Positions 25,703 through 33,457 of a DNA stretch of 64,000 nt are shown here, one piece after another. Each line of letters starts with the position of its first letter. The first letter of the stretch is position 1. Made by a program: the position numbers and the translations under genes. The notes under the pieces were generated by a model. The model was not told where the DNA came from. It saw only the letters and a list, made by a program, of their open reading frames with translations, and searched no databases. Origin of the DNA: Rhizobiaceae bacterium (lineage in GTDB: Bacteria > Pseudomonadota > Alphaproteobacteria > Rhizobiales > Rhizobiaceae); assembly GCA_019635755.1 (NCBI GenBank), contig JAHBYW010000003.1:62001-126000 (forward strand), written 5' to 3'.

Positions 25703-27754
25703 ATGGGAAAACGCGCGGGAGAACGACGCACGGGACCGAAGTGCATCGCCATTGTCGGTCCCTTCGCCAGCGGCAAGACGACCTTACTTGAAGCCATCCT
25801 CGCCCGAACGGGCGCCATCCCCAAACAGAACGCCGTCTCGTCCGGCTCCACCGTCGGCGACCATGCGCCGGAGGCCAAGGCTCACGCGATGAGCATCGAG
25901 GCGAGCGTCGCCACTACCGAGTTCATGGGCGAGAGCCTCACATTCATCGACTGCCCGGGCTCGATCGAGTTCGCCTTCGAGGCGGACGCGGTGCTGGCCG
26001 CAGCAGACCTCGCCGTCGTGGTGGCCGAAGCCGACGAGAAGAAGGTGCCGGCGCTGCAGCTGATCATGCGCAAGCTGGACGAGATCGGCATCCCGCGCGT
26101 GCTGTTCCTGAACAAGATCGACAAGAACGCCACCGGCGTGCGCGACACGCTGAAGCTGCTGCAGCCGACCAGCACGAAGCCGCTGCTCTTGAGGCAGATT
26201 CCGCTGCGCAAGGGCGAGGCGGTGGTCGGCTCGATCGATCTCGCGCTGGAGCGCGCCTACATCTGGCGCGACTTCGCCGAGAGCGAGATCGCGCCGATCC
26301 CCGACGACGACAGGGCGCGCGAGGTCGAGGCGCGGTTCTCCATGCTGGAGACGCTGGCCGACCACGACGACGAACTGATGGAGCAGCTGCTCGAGGAGAA
26401 GGACCCGCCGAAGGACGAGATCTTCGACGACCTGGCCGCCGACCTGCGCGACGGCTCGGTGACGCCGGTGCTGATCGGCACGGCCGAGAAGGGCAACGGC
26501 GTGCTGCGGCTCCTGAAGACGATCCGCCACGACGCCCCCGACGTCGAGGCGACGCGGGCGCGCCTCGGCGTGAAGGACACCGGCGCCGCGATCGCCCAAG
26601 TGATGAAGACGATCCACACCTCACATGGCGGCAAGCTTTCCGTCGCACGCGTGCTGTCCGGACAGGTGACGGACGGGATGGAGCTGCACCTGCCCGAAGG
26701 GCGCGGCGGCAAGGTGTCGGGCATCTACCGGATGTTCGGCTCGGGCCAGACCAAACTGCCGTCGGCGGGCATCGGCGAGACGGTGGCGCTGGGCAAGATC
26801 GACGATGCCAGGACCGGCGACACGCTGACCTCGGCCAAGGGCGGTATGGCGCCGCTGGTGACGCTCGAGGCGCCGCAGCCGGTGACGGTCGTGGCGCTCA
26901 GGCCAAAGGAGCGCAAGGACGAGGTGAAGCTCTCGGCGGCGCTGCACAAGCTGGCGGAGGAGGACCCGTCGATCGGGCTGCGCCACGAGCAGGATTCGTC
27001 CGAGACGATCCTGTCCGGCCACGGCGAGATGCATCTCAGGATCATCGTCGAGAAGCTGCAGGGCAGGAACAACATCCCGGTCAGCGTGGAAAAGCCGCGC
27101 GTGCCTTACCGCGAGACGATCAAGAAGGCGGTGACGCAGCGTGGACGCCACAAGAAGCAGTCGGGCGGCCACGGCCAGTTCGGCGACGTGGTGCTGGACA
27201 TCAAGCCGCTGCCGCGCGGCTCCGGCTTCAAGTTCTCCGACACGATCACCGGCGGCGTGGTGCCGAAGCAGTACATCCCGTCGGTCGAGGACGGCGTGTC
27301 CGACTACATGAAGACCGGGCCGCTGGGCTTCCCCGTGGTCGACATCCACGTCAACCTGGCCGACGGCTCGTACCATGACGTCGACTCCTCCGACATGGCG
27401 TTCCAGATGGCAGCGCGGATCGGCATGAAGGAGGGCATGGCGCAATGCGCGCCGGTGCTGCTGGAGCCGATCATGAAGGTCGAGATCTTCACGCCGAACG
27501 ACGCCACGGCGCGGATCACGGCACTGATCCCGCAGCGGCGCGGCCAGATCCTCGGCTATGACGCGCGGCCCGGCTGGGAGGGCTGGGACGTCGTCGAGGC
27601 GATGATGCCGCAATCGGAGATCGGCGACCTCATCATCGAGCTGAGATCGGCGACGGCGGGCGTGGCGAGCTACCGCGCGAGCTTCGACCACATGTCCGAA
27701 CTGACCGGTCGCCTCGCGGACGAGGTGGTGAACAGCCAGGGCAAGGCGGCGTAG
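25703..27754 (+). CDS. EF-G-like translation GTPase with altered G3 motif
   Basis: 683 residues with EF-G domain order. G1 is VGPFASGKTTLLEAI, G4 is FLNKIDKN. The G3 motif reads DCPGSIEF instead of DTPGH, so the catalytic His of switch II is replaced by Ser and hydrolysis should be weak or different. Domains III-V are intact (LSGHGEMHLRIIVEKL, VPYRETIKKAV, GRHKKQSGGHGQFGDVVLDI, PQRRGQILGYDARPGWEGWDVVEAMMP). This paralogue class, labelled elongation factor G-like, is common in alphaproteobacteria and has no settled function. The canonical fusA would lie in a ribosomal operon elsewhere. Confidence 0.88.
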   Translation: MGKRAGERRTGPKCIAIVGPFASGKTTLLEAILARTGAIPKQNAVSSGSTVGDHAPEAKAHAMSIEASVATTEFMGESLTFIDCPGSIEFAFEADAVLAAADLAVVVAEADEKKVPALQLIMRKLDEIGIPRVLFLNKIDKNATGVRDTLKLLQPTSTKPLLLRQIPLRKGEAVVGSIDLALERAYIWRDFAESEIAPIPDDDRAREVEARFSMLETLADHDDELMEQLLEEKDPPKDEIFDDLAADLRDGSVTPVLIGTAEKGNGVLRLLKTIRHDAPDVEATRARLGVKDTGAAIAQVMKTIHTSHGGKLSVARVLSGQVTDGMELHLPEGRGGKVSGIYRMFGSGQTKLPSAGIGETVALGKIDDARTGDTLTSAKGGMAPLVTLEAPQPVTVVALRPKERKDEVKLSAALHKLAEEDPSIGLRHEQDSSETILSGHGEMHLRIIVEKLQGRNNIPVSVEKPRVPYRETIKKAVTQRGRHKKQSGGHGQFGDVVLDIKPLPRGSGFKFSDTITGGVVPKQYIPSVEDGVSDYMKTGPLGFPVVDIHVNLADGSYHDVDSSDMAFQMAARIGMKEGMAQCAPVLLEPIMKVEIFTPNDATARITALIPQRRGQILGYDARPGWEGWDVVEAMMPQSEIGDLIIELRSATAGVASYRASFDHMSELTGRLADEVVNSQGKAA

Positions 27755-27771
27755 GAACCGGGCACGATCGA

Positions 27772-27865
27772 CGCCCCCTCCACCACGCTTCGCGTGGTTC
27801 CCCTCCCCCGTAGACGGGGGAGGTGCCGAGCCGGCGGCGTAGCCGACGTCGGCGAGGCGGAGGGG
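27772..27865. repeat. intergenic palindromic repeat
   Basis: Consecutive hairpins ACCACGCTTCGCGTGGT and CCCTCCCCCGTAGACGGGGGAGG, then a GC-rich tail (GGCGGCGTAGCCGACGTCGG). It is a member of the same intergenic family as the elements at 19881 and 43802. It lies between the EF-G-like gene and msrP. Confidence 0.65.
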
Positions 27866-28002
27866 CACATCTTACCCCCGTGCAACTTTCCTCCGCCCGC
27901 CGGCGTAACACTTCCTGTCCGCCACACGAATGTGAAGCGGACCGAATTGCTTTTGGCGGCGACGGGGAGCACCCTCGTGCCGCCTGACCGGGAGAGACCG
28001 CC

Positions 28003-28968
28003 ATGGCCGCCATCCACCGCCGCCCGTCATGGGCGATCGCCGAGAGCCTCGCGACGCCGGAGCAGGCCTTCCTCAACCGGCGAAACCTGCTCAGGGGCAT
28101 GGGACTGGGCGGGCTGGCGCTGGCTGGCGCCGGGGCGCTCCGGGCGCGCGCGGAGGACGCCGATCCGACCGCCGACCTCTACCCCGCGAAGCCGAATGGG
28201 GCGTACACGCTGGACAGGCCGGTGACGCCTGAAGAGGTCAACGCCAACTACAACAATTTCTATGAGTACGGGTCGCAGAAGACGATCGCCAGCAGCGCCC
28301 AGCAATTGCGGACCCGGCCGTGGACGGTCGAGATCGGCGGGCTGGTCGAGAAGCCGATGACGCTCGCCATCGACGATCTCATCCGGACCTTCCCGCTGGA
28401 GACGCGGCTCTACCGCCACCGCTGCGTCGAGGCGTGGTCGATGACCATTCCGTGGGCAGGCTTCCCGCTGTCGAAGCTGGTCGAGCATGCGCGGCCGCTC
28501 GGCTCGGCGAAATATCTTCGGATGGAGACGTTCTACGACCCGTCGATGGCGCCGGAGCAGAACTCGTTCTTCTACAATTTTCCCTATGTCGAGGGCGTGA
28601 CGGTGGCGGAGGCCATGAACGACCTCGCCTTCATGGTGACCGGCGCCTACGACAAGCCGCTGGCGAAGCAGTTCGGCGCGCCGCTGAGGCTTGCGCTGCC
28701 GTGGAAGTACGGGTTCAAGTCGATCAAATCGATCGTCAAGATCGAGTTCGTCGAGGAACAGCCGCTGAACTGGTGGCAGCAGCTGCAGCCGAGCGAATAC
28801 GGCTTCTGGGCGAACGTGAACCCCGAGGTCTCGCATCCGCGCTGGAGCCAGGCGAACGAGCGCGTGCTGCACACCGGCGACTATGTGCCGACCCTGCTGT
28901 TCAACGGCTATGCCGAGCAGGTGGCATCGCTCTATGCGGGCATGGATCCGGCCAAGCTCTACATGTGA
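28003..28968 (+). CDS. msrP: protein-methionine-sulfoxide reductase catalytic subunit MsrP
   Basis: 321 residues. Twin-arginine-like signal NRRNLLRGMGLGGLALAGAG at about 26-45, so a folded molybdoenzyme is exported to the periplasm. Molybdenum ligand Cys141 lies in YRHRCVEAWSM; family segments WAGFPLSKL, PWKYGFKSIKSIVKIEF and WANVNPEVSHPRWSQ are present. MsrP repairs oxidised Met in periplasmic proteins with electrons from the heme-b membrane protein MsrQ, usually the next gene; here no msrQ follows within the window. SD GGGAGAG precedes the ATG. Confidence 0.92.
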   Translation: MAAIHRRPSWAIAESLATPEQAFLNRRNLLRGMGLGGLALAGAGALRARAEDADPTADLYPAKPNGAYTLDRPVTPEEVNANYNNFYEYGSQKTIASSAQQLRTRPWTVEIGGLVEKPMTLAIDDLIRTFPLETRLYRHRCVEAWSMTIPWAGFPLSKLVEHARPLGSAKYLRMETFYDPSMAPEQNSFFYNFPYVEGVTVAEAMNDLAFMVTGAYDKPLAKQFGAPLRLALPWKYGFKSIKSIVKIEFVEEQPLNWWQQLQPSEYGFWANVNPEVSHPRWSQANERVLHTGDYVPTLLFNGYAEQVASLYAGMDPAKLYM

Positions 28969-29283
28969 GGGGTACCGGGCAAGGCCCGGAGGCCGGCAAT
29001 GCCGGACTCCGGGTGAACGGCGCCGGAGTGGCTCCGTCGCCGTTCGCGGCCATGTGCCCAGGCGGGCGTCAGGTCCGCCGCATGTCGAGAGAGGTGCAAC
29101 GTCAGACGCGGACGCGACGATTGCCTAAGCCCGACCCTGCCGGTGATGCCCCCATCTCCGGCACAGCCGCACGCCGCGTCCGCCACCATGCCCTACCCGC
29201 CGCCCGGCCGCGGCGATACGTTAGACGGGGTTACATGTGACCGTTACGGCGCGCAGCTTCGATGCGACGCGCAAGCAGCGGGC
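28969..29283. other. gene-free interval between msrP and the predicted sRNA
   Basis: Contains GC-rich inverted repeats right after msrP (CCGGGCAAGGCCCGG at about 28977-28991) without a T run. I see no supported gene, repeat-family member or promoter in the rest. Confidence 0.5.
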
Positions 29284-29313
29284 AAAAAAAAGCCGGATCG
29301 AAATCGACCCGGC
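29284..29313 (-). terminator. intrinsic terminator of the predicted sRNA
   Basis: On the minus strand a GCCGGGTCGA/TCGATCCGGC-type stem (one G-T pair) with a 2-base TT loop closed further by breathing pairs, then eight T residues (29291-29284). This is the best intrinsic terminator in the window, with no minus-strand gene directly before it. Confidence 0.8.
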
Positions 29314-29400
29314 CAGTTTGATGGAGTGCCCGCTAGGGCAAAACCTCCAGAGGGGAACACTCACAGGCGCCAATGGGAGGAGAATGCGCCCGGGAGTGAT
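29284..29400 (-). ncRNA. predicted anti-Shine-Dalgarno small RNA (cuckoo/CcsR-like)
   Basis: A predicted transcript of about 115 nt on the minus strand. Its 5' stem-loop pairs CACTC (29398-29394) with GAGTG (29362-29358) and GGCGC (29390-29386) with GCGCC (29370-29366). The apical loop exposes CUCCUCCC (29382-29375), a mimic of the 16S anti-SD. A GCCC/GGGC hairpin and a strong intrinsic terminator with eight U follow. A -35/-10 pair upstream predicts a start near 29400-29397, exactly at the base of the first stem. This resembles rhizobial alpha-r14 (cuckoo) and Rhodobacter CcsR RNAs with CCUCCUCCC loops. No coding bias is seen. Confidence 0.65.
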
Positions 29401-29403
29401 CAA

Positions 29404-29432
29404 GATATGGGCGCGGGGTGATGCTGAAACAA
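29404..29432 (-). promoter_or_regulatory. putative housekeeping promoter of the predicted sRNA
   Basis: Minus strand TTGTTT (29432-29427), 17-base spacer, CATATC (29409-29404). An 8-bp inverted repeat TTTTTGCA/TGCAAAAA (29438-29462) lies directly upstream and could be a regulator site. Confidence 0.45.
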
Positions 29433-29552
29433 GCAAGTTTTTGCACAGCACCCATGCAAAAAGACGGTGCCTGTGGTCCAATGCATGAAAAGATGCAGTC
29501 GGTCCAGGAAATGGGCGGCACGGCCGGGCAGCCGTGCCTTCGGAGATAAAAC

Positions 29553-30062
29553 ATGCGCACGGTATCGGCGCTCGCTGGCAGCGCCCTCTTCCTGCTCGTG
29601 GCGCCGGGCACCGTCGCCGGGCTGGTGCCGTGGCTGATCGTGCACGCGGCCCCGCCCACGACGCAGACGTCGCAGATGCTCCTGGCGCTCGGGGGTTTCA
29701 TGGTCGCTGCCGGCATCGGCGCGCTTCTCCAGGCGTTCCTGCTCTTCGCGCTCGACGGCCGCGGCACGCCCGCCCCCGTGGCGCCAACCGACACGCTGGT
29801 CGTCACCGGAACCTACCGGCATGTGCGCAACCCGATGTATGTCGCCGTCGTGGCGATCATCTTCGGCCAGGCGCTGCTGTTCGCGAACTGGGCGGTGTTC
29901 GCCTACGGCCTGATCGCCTGGGCGACGATGGCGGCGTTCGTGCGGCTCTACGAGGAGCCGACGCTGCAGGCGCGCTACGGCGCACGCTACGACGCCTACC
30001 GACAGGCGGTGCCGGCCTGGCTGCCGCGGCTGACGCCCTGGACAGGCGGGACGCGCGACTGA
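29553..30062 (+). CDS. isoprenylcysteine carboxyl methyltransferase-like (PEMT/ICMT) membrane protein
   Basis: 169 residues with about four membrane helices. The signature is in the second half: LVVTGTYRHVRNPMYVAVVAIIFGQAL, then FVRLYEEPTLQARYGARYDAYRQAVPAWLPR. Members transfer methyl from SAM to lipid or small substrates within the membrane; the bacterial substrate is usually unknown. SD CGGAGA precedes the ATG. Its stop abuts the stop of the convergent VIT gene. Confidence 0.85.
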   Translation: MRTVSALAGSALFLLVAPGTVAGLVPWLIVHAAPPTTQTSQMLLALGGFMVAAGIGALLQAFLLFALDGRGTPAPVAPTDTLVVTGTYRHVRNPMYVAVVAIIFGQALLFANWAVFAYGLIAWATMAAFVRLYEEPTLQARYGARYDAYRQAVPAWLPRLTPWTGGTRD

Positions 30063-30767
30063 CTATGCGGCGACCGTGCCGAACAGCGCGCCGACGGCGG
30101 CGGTGAGCGCCATCGCCGCCGCGCCCCAGAAGGTGACGCGCAGGGCCGGCCTAACCATGCCGGCGCCGCCCGCCCGGGCGCCGATGGCACCCAGCAGCGC
30201 AAGTGACAGCAGCGACACGGCAGAGACGGCGATCGCCGTCGCCGGCAGCGGGCTGAGCGCCGCGGCTGTCAGCGGCAAGGCGGCGCCGACCGAAAAGGTC
30301 GCCGCCGAGGTCATCGCCGCCTGGATCGGGCGCGCCGTGGACACCTCGGTGATGCCAAGCTCGTCACGCGCATGGGCTCCGAGCGCGTCGCGCTCCATCA
30401 TCTGCGCGGCGACCTGCCGGGCCAGGCCCGGCTCGACGCCGCGCCGCACGTAGATCTGCGCAAGCTCCTCGAGCTCGGCCTCCGGCATGTCGCGAAGCTC
30501 CGCCCGCTCGCGCGCCAGGTCGGCCTGCTCGGTGTCCGACTGGGAACTCACCGACACATATTCGCCCGCCGCCATCGACATGGCGCCGGCCACCAGGCCC
30601 GCGAGACCGGCGACGAGAATCTCGCCACGGCCGCTCGACGCCGCCGCGACGCCGACGATGAGGCTGGCGGTGGAGACGATCCCGTCATTGGCGCCGAGCA
30701 CCGCGGCACGCAGCCAGCCGACCCGGGTGACGAGGTGGCCTTCCCGATGAAGCTTCAACCGTGGCAT
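30063..30767 (-). CDS. VIT1/CCC1 family iron/manganese transporter
   Basis: 234 residues. N-terminal REGHLVTRVGWLRAAVLGANDGIVSTASLIVGVAAA and AGAMSMAAGEYVSVSSQSDTEQADLARERAEL are hallmark VIT segments, with the cytosolic metal-binding helical part between helices 2 and 3. Five membrane helices in total. VIT proteins export Fe(II) or Mn(II) from the cytosol. It is a single gene converging with the ICMT-like gene. Confidence 0.92.
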   Translation of the reverse strand: MPRLKLHREGHLVTRVGWLRAAVLGANDGIVSTASLIVGVAAASSGRGEILVAGLAGLVAGAMSMAAGEYVSVSSQSDTEQADLARERAELRDMPEAELEELAQIYVRRGVEPGLARQVAAQMMERDALGAHARDELGITEVSTARPIQAAMTSAATFSVGAALPLTAAALSPLPATAIAVSAVSLLSLALLGAIGARAGGAGMVRPALRVTFWGAAAMALTAAVGALFGTVAA

Positions 30768-30852
30768 CGCGCCTTATCCCGTGGCTTCGTTCCGACTGAT
30801 CCTATGCGACGACCGACCGGCGGTGCCTTGATCTGGCGCAGGTGAGGACCGG

Positions 30853-31749
30853 TCAGTACGCCCAGCTGCGCGCCTTGGAGATGACGAAGTCGCGGAAGAC
30901 GTGCAGCTTGGCCTGGTTCTTCATCGCGTCCGGATAGGCGAAATAGGTGTCGAACGAGGGCACTTCGGTCTCGGGCAGGAGCTGCACGAGACCGGCGTCC
31001 TTGTCGACGATATAGTCCGGCAGCATGGCCACGCCGGCGCCACGCTGGACCGCGCGCTTGATCGACAGGATGTCGTTGATCTGCAGCGTCGCGATGCGCT
31101 TGCCGCCGTCGAAGTCGCCGACCGTCTCCAGCCAGTTCAGCTCCGACAGATGCGCCGGCACGGGTTCGCCGAAGGTGACGATCCGGTGGTTCTTCAGGTC
31201 CGCGATGGTCGAGGGCTTGCCGTAGCGGTTCACATAGGCCGGCGAGGCGTAGAGGTGGAAGTGAACCGTGAAGAGGCGGCGCTGGATGAGGTCCGGCTGC
31301 TGCGGCTGGCGCAGGCGGATGGCGCAGTCGGCCTGGCGCATGGTCAGGTCGAGCTCCTCGTTGGCGAGGATCAGCTGCAGCTGGATGTCCGGATAGAGGT
31401 CGAGGAACTCGTTCAGCCGCTCGGTCAGCCAGCCTGCGCCGAGGCCGACCGTGGTCGTGACGCGCAGCACGCCGGACGGGCGGTCCTTGGTCTCCGACAG
31501 CAGCGTACGGACGTTCTCGAGCTTCATCAGCACGTCGTGGGCGGTGCGGAACAGCAGTTCTCCCTGCTCGGTCAGCACCAGGCCGCGGGCGTGCCGGTGG
31601 AACAGCGGTACGCCGACGTCGCTCTCCAGCGCCGACACCTGGCGCGAGATCGCCGACTGCGAGAGTTTCAGCGTCTCGGCCGCATGGGTGAACGATCCGG
31701 CTTCCGCCGCGGCGTGAAAGACGCGGAGCTTGTCCCAGTCGAGTGCCAT
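30853..31749 (-). CDS. lsrB: LysR-type regulator, LsrB/VtlR orthologue
   Basis: 298 residues. N-terminal wHTH (DWDKLRVFHAAAEAGSFTHAAETLKLSQSAISRQVSALE) and a substrate-binding domain (GVLRVTTTVGLGAGWLTERL, LNWLETVGDF). The position directly downstream of trxB is that of rhizobial lsrB and Brucella vtlR. LsrB controls LPS, glutathione and oxidative-stress genes; VtlR controls a small RNA and DUF1127 genes. Only one Cys is visible (MRQADCAIRL), fewer than the redox-active set of Sinorhizobium LsrB, so thiol sensing may be weaker. A 31-base gap follows trxB. SD GAGGGG. Confidence 0.85.
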   Translation of the reverse strand: MALDWDKLRVFHAAAEAGSFTHAAETLKLSQSAISRQVSALESDVGVPLFHRHARGLVLTEQGELLFRTAHDVLMKLENVRTLLSETKDRPSGVLRVTTTVGLGAGWLTERLNEFLDLYPDIQLQLILANEELDLTMRQADCAIRLRQPQQPDLIQRRLFTVHFHLYASPAYVNRYGKPSTIADLKNHRIVTFGEPVPAHLSELNWLETVGDFDGGKRIATLQINDILSIKRAVQRGAGVAMLPDYIVDKDAGLVQLLPETEVPSFDTYFAYPDAMKNQAKLHVFRDFVISKARSWAY

Positions 31750-31780
31750 GCCGTCCCCTCGCTGCGCGGCCGACGCTGCG

Positions 31781-32755
31781 CTATTCGGCCGCCTCGCGGA
31801 CCGCCTCCAGTCCCGCGATGTACTTCTCGGCCTCCAGCGCGGCCATGCAGCCGAGCCCGGCCGCCGTCACCGCCTGACGATAGATGTCGTCGGTGACGTC
31901 GCCGGCGGCGAACACGCCCGGGACGTCGGTGCGCGTCGAGTTCGGCTCGGTCCAGAGATATCCGTTCGGCTTCTGCTTCAGCTTGCCGACAAGCAGCTCG
32001 ACCGCCGGCGCATGGCCGATGGCCACGAACACGCCGTCGACCGGCAGTTCCGATACGGCGCCGGTGCGCACATGCTTCAACCGGATGCCGTTCACCGACG
32101 GGGGCAGCGGCGCCTTCGCCGCCTCGCCGACGATCTCGTCGACCACGACGTCCCACAGCACCTTGACGTTCGGCTTCGCGAACAGCCGCTCCTGCAGGAT
32201 CTTCTCGGCCCGGAACTCGTTGCGGCGGTGCACGACGGTGACGCTCTTCGCCAGATTGGAGAGGTAGAGCGCCTCCTCCACGGCCGAATTGCCGCCGCCG
32301 ATCACGACGACATCCTTGCCGCGGTAGAAGAAGCCATCGCAGGTGGCGCAGGCGGAGACGCCGAACCCCTGGAAGGTCTTTTCGGAGGGGATGTTCAGCC
32401 ACTTCGCCTGGGCGCCGGTCGCGACGATCAGCGCGTCGGCCGTGTAGGTCGTGCCGGAATCACCCCTGGCGCGGAAGGGCCGCGCATCGACGTCGACCTC
32501 GGTGATGATGTCGTTGATGATCTCGGTGCCGACATGCTCCGCCTGCTTGAGCATCTGCTCCATCAGCCACGGGCCCTGGATGGGTTCGGCGAAGCCGGGA
32601 TAGTTCTCGACGTCGGTGGTGATCATGAGCTGGCCGCCCTGCTGCAGGCCGGCGACCAGCACCGGCTTCAGCATCGCCCGCGCCGCATAGATCGCCGCCG
32701 TGTAGCCGGCCGGCCCGGAGCCGATGATCAACACCGGCGAATGCTTCGTTGCCAT
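31781..32755 (-). CDS. trxB: thioredoxin-disulfide reductase
   Basis: 324 residues. FAD fold VLIIGSGPAGYTAAIYAARA, the redox pair Cys136/Cys139 in ACATCDGFFYRGK, NADPH fold VVVIGGGNSAVEEALYL, and the terminal FAD segment VFAAGDVTDDIYRQAVTAAG are all intact. It reduces thioredoxin with NADPH in the cytosol. ATG 32755 is chosen since the upstream in-frame ATG 32770 would add WGTR before the conserved start. lsrB follows in the same direction and an lrp gene is divergent. Confidence 0.95.
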   Translation of the reverse strand: MATKHSPVLIIGSGPAGYTAAIYAARAMLKPVLVAGLQQGGQLMITTDVENYPGFAEPIQGPWLMEQMLKQAEHVGTEIINDIITEVDVDARPFRARGDSGTTYTADALIVATGAQAKWLNIPSEKTFQGFGVSACATCDGFFYRGKDVVVIGGGNSAVEEALYLSNLAKSVTVVHRRNEFRAEKILQERLFAKPNVKVLWDVVVDEIVGEAAKAPLPPSVNGIRLKHVRTGAVSELPVDGVFVAIGHAPAVELLVGKLKQKPNGYLWTEPNSTRTDVPGVFAAGDVTDDIYRQAVTAAGLGCMAALEAEKYIAGLEAVREAAE

Positions 32756-32813
32756 TCGCGTTCCCCACATGCGGGCCGCCGCCCGGACTCCTGGATGAGA
32801 TCGGAAAAATCAA

Positions 32814-32826
32814 CCTACAATGTAGG
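32814..32826. promoter_or_regulatory. small palindrome in the trxB-lrp divergent region
   Basis: CCTACAATGTAGG, 5-bp arms with 3 bases between, in the only AT-rich part of the 215-base gap between divergent trxB and lrp. It may be a regulator site; no direct evidence. Confidence 0.3.
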
Positions 32827-32970
32827 GTGCAGCCCCCTGCCGGCGCAAGGCAACCCGGCCCGTCCTCCCCGGAAAAGCGGCGCCGCGACCCGCCGCTGAC
32901 GACGCTCGCGCCCAACTTGGCCACGCCGGGGGAATAGGCTAGAGCGAATGCGCTCAGCCCCGGGACCAAG

Positions 32971-33453
32971 ATGCCACTCAAGGCCGACCTCGACGCGATC
33001 GACTGGAAAATCCTGAAGGAACTCCAGGACGAGGGGCGGATCACCAATGTCGAACTGTCGCGGCGCGTCGGCATTTCGGCGCCGCCCTGCCTTCGCCGCG
33101 TCAAGCGGCTGGAGGATGCCGGCATCATTCGCGGCTACAGGGCGCTGCTGAATGCCCCGGCGCTCGGCATGGACGTGGTGGCCTTCTGCCTGATCGGACT
33201 GCACCACCAGTCCGAATCGGAGCTGAGGACCTTCGCCGACCTGACGCGCCACTGGCCGATCGTGCGGGCGGCGTGGATGGTCTCGGGCGAGTCCGACTTC
33301 ATGCTCCATTGCGTGGCGAGCGACCTGACGAGCTTCCAGACATTCGTCATCGAGACGCTCACCTCGACGGCCAACGTCGACACCGTGCGCACCGCGCTGA
33401 CCATCCGCCAGGTTAAGGACGAGGGCCTGGTGGCCGTCGGCGAACCGGCCTGA
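32971..33453 (+). CDS. Lrp/AsnC family transcriptional regulator
   Basis: 160 residues. N-terminal HTH: LDAIDWKILKELQDEGRITNVELSRRVGISAPPCLRRVKRLEDAGII; C-terminal RAM domain (VAFCLIGLHHQSESELRTF, WMVSGESDFMLHCVASDL). It is divergent from trxB, an arrangement common in rhizobia. A glycosyltransferase gene starts 4 bases after its stop. Ligand unknown, probably an amino acid. Confidence 0.92.
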   Translation: MPLKADLDAIDWKILKELQDEGRITNVELSRRVGISAPPCLRRVKRLEDAGIIRGYRALLNAPALGMDVVAFCLIGLHHQSESELRTFADLTRHWPIVRAAWMVSGESDFMLHCVASDLTSFQTFVIETLTSTANVDTVRTALTIRQVKDEGLVAVGEPA

Positions 33454-33457
33454 CGCG

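Noticed and set aside
29221-29488. Short open frames on both strands inside the predicted sRNA region
   Set aside because: No coding bias, no SD and no similarity; the promoter-hairpin-terminator order explains the region better.
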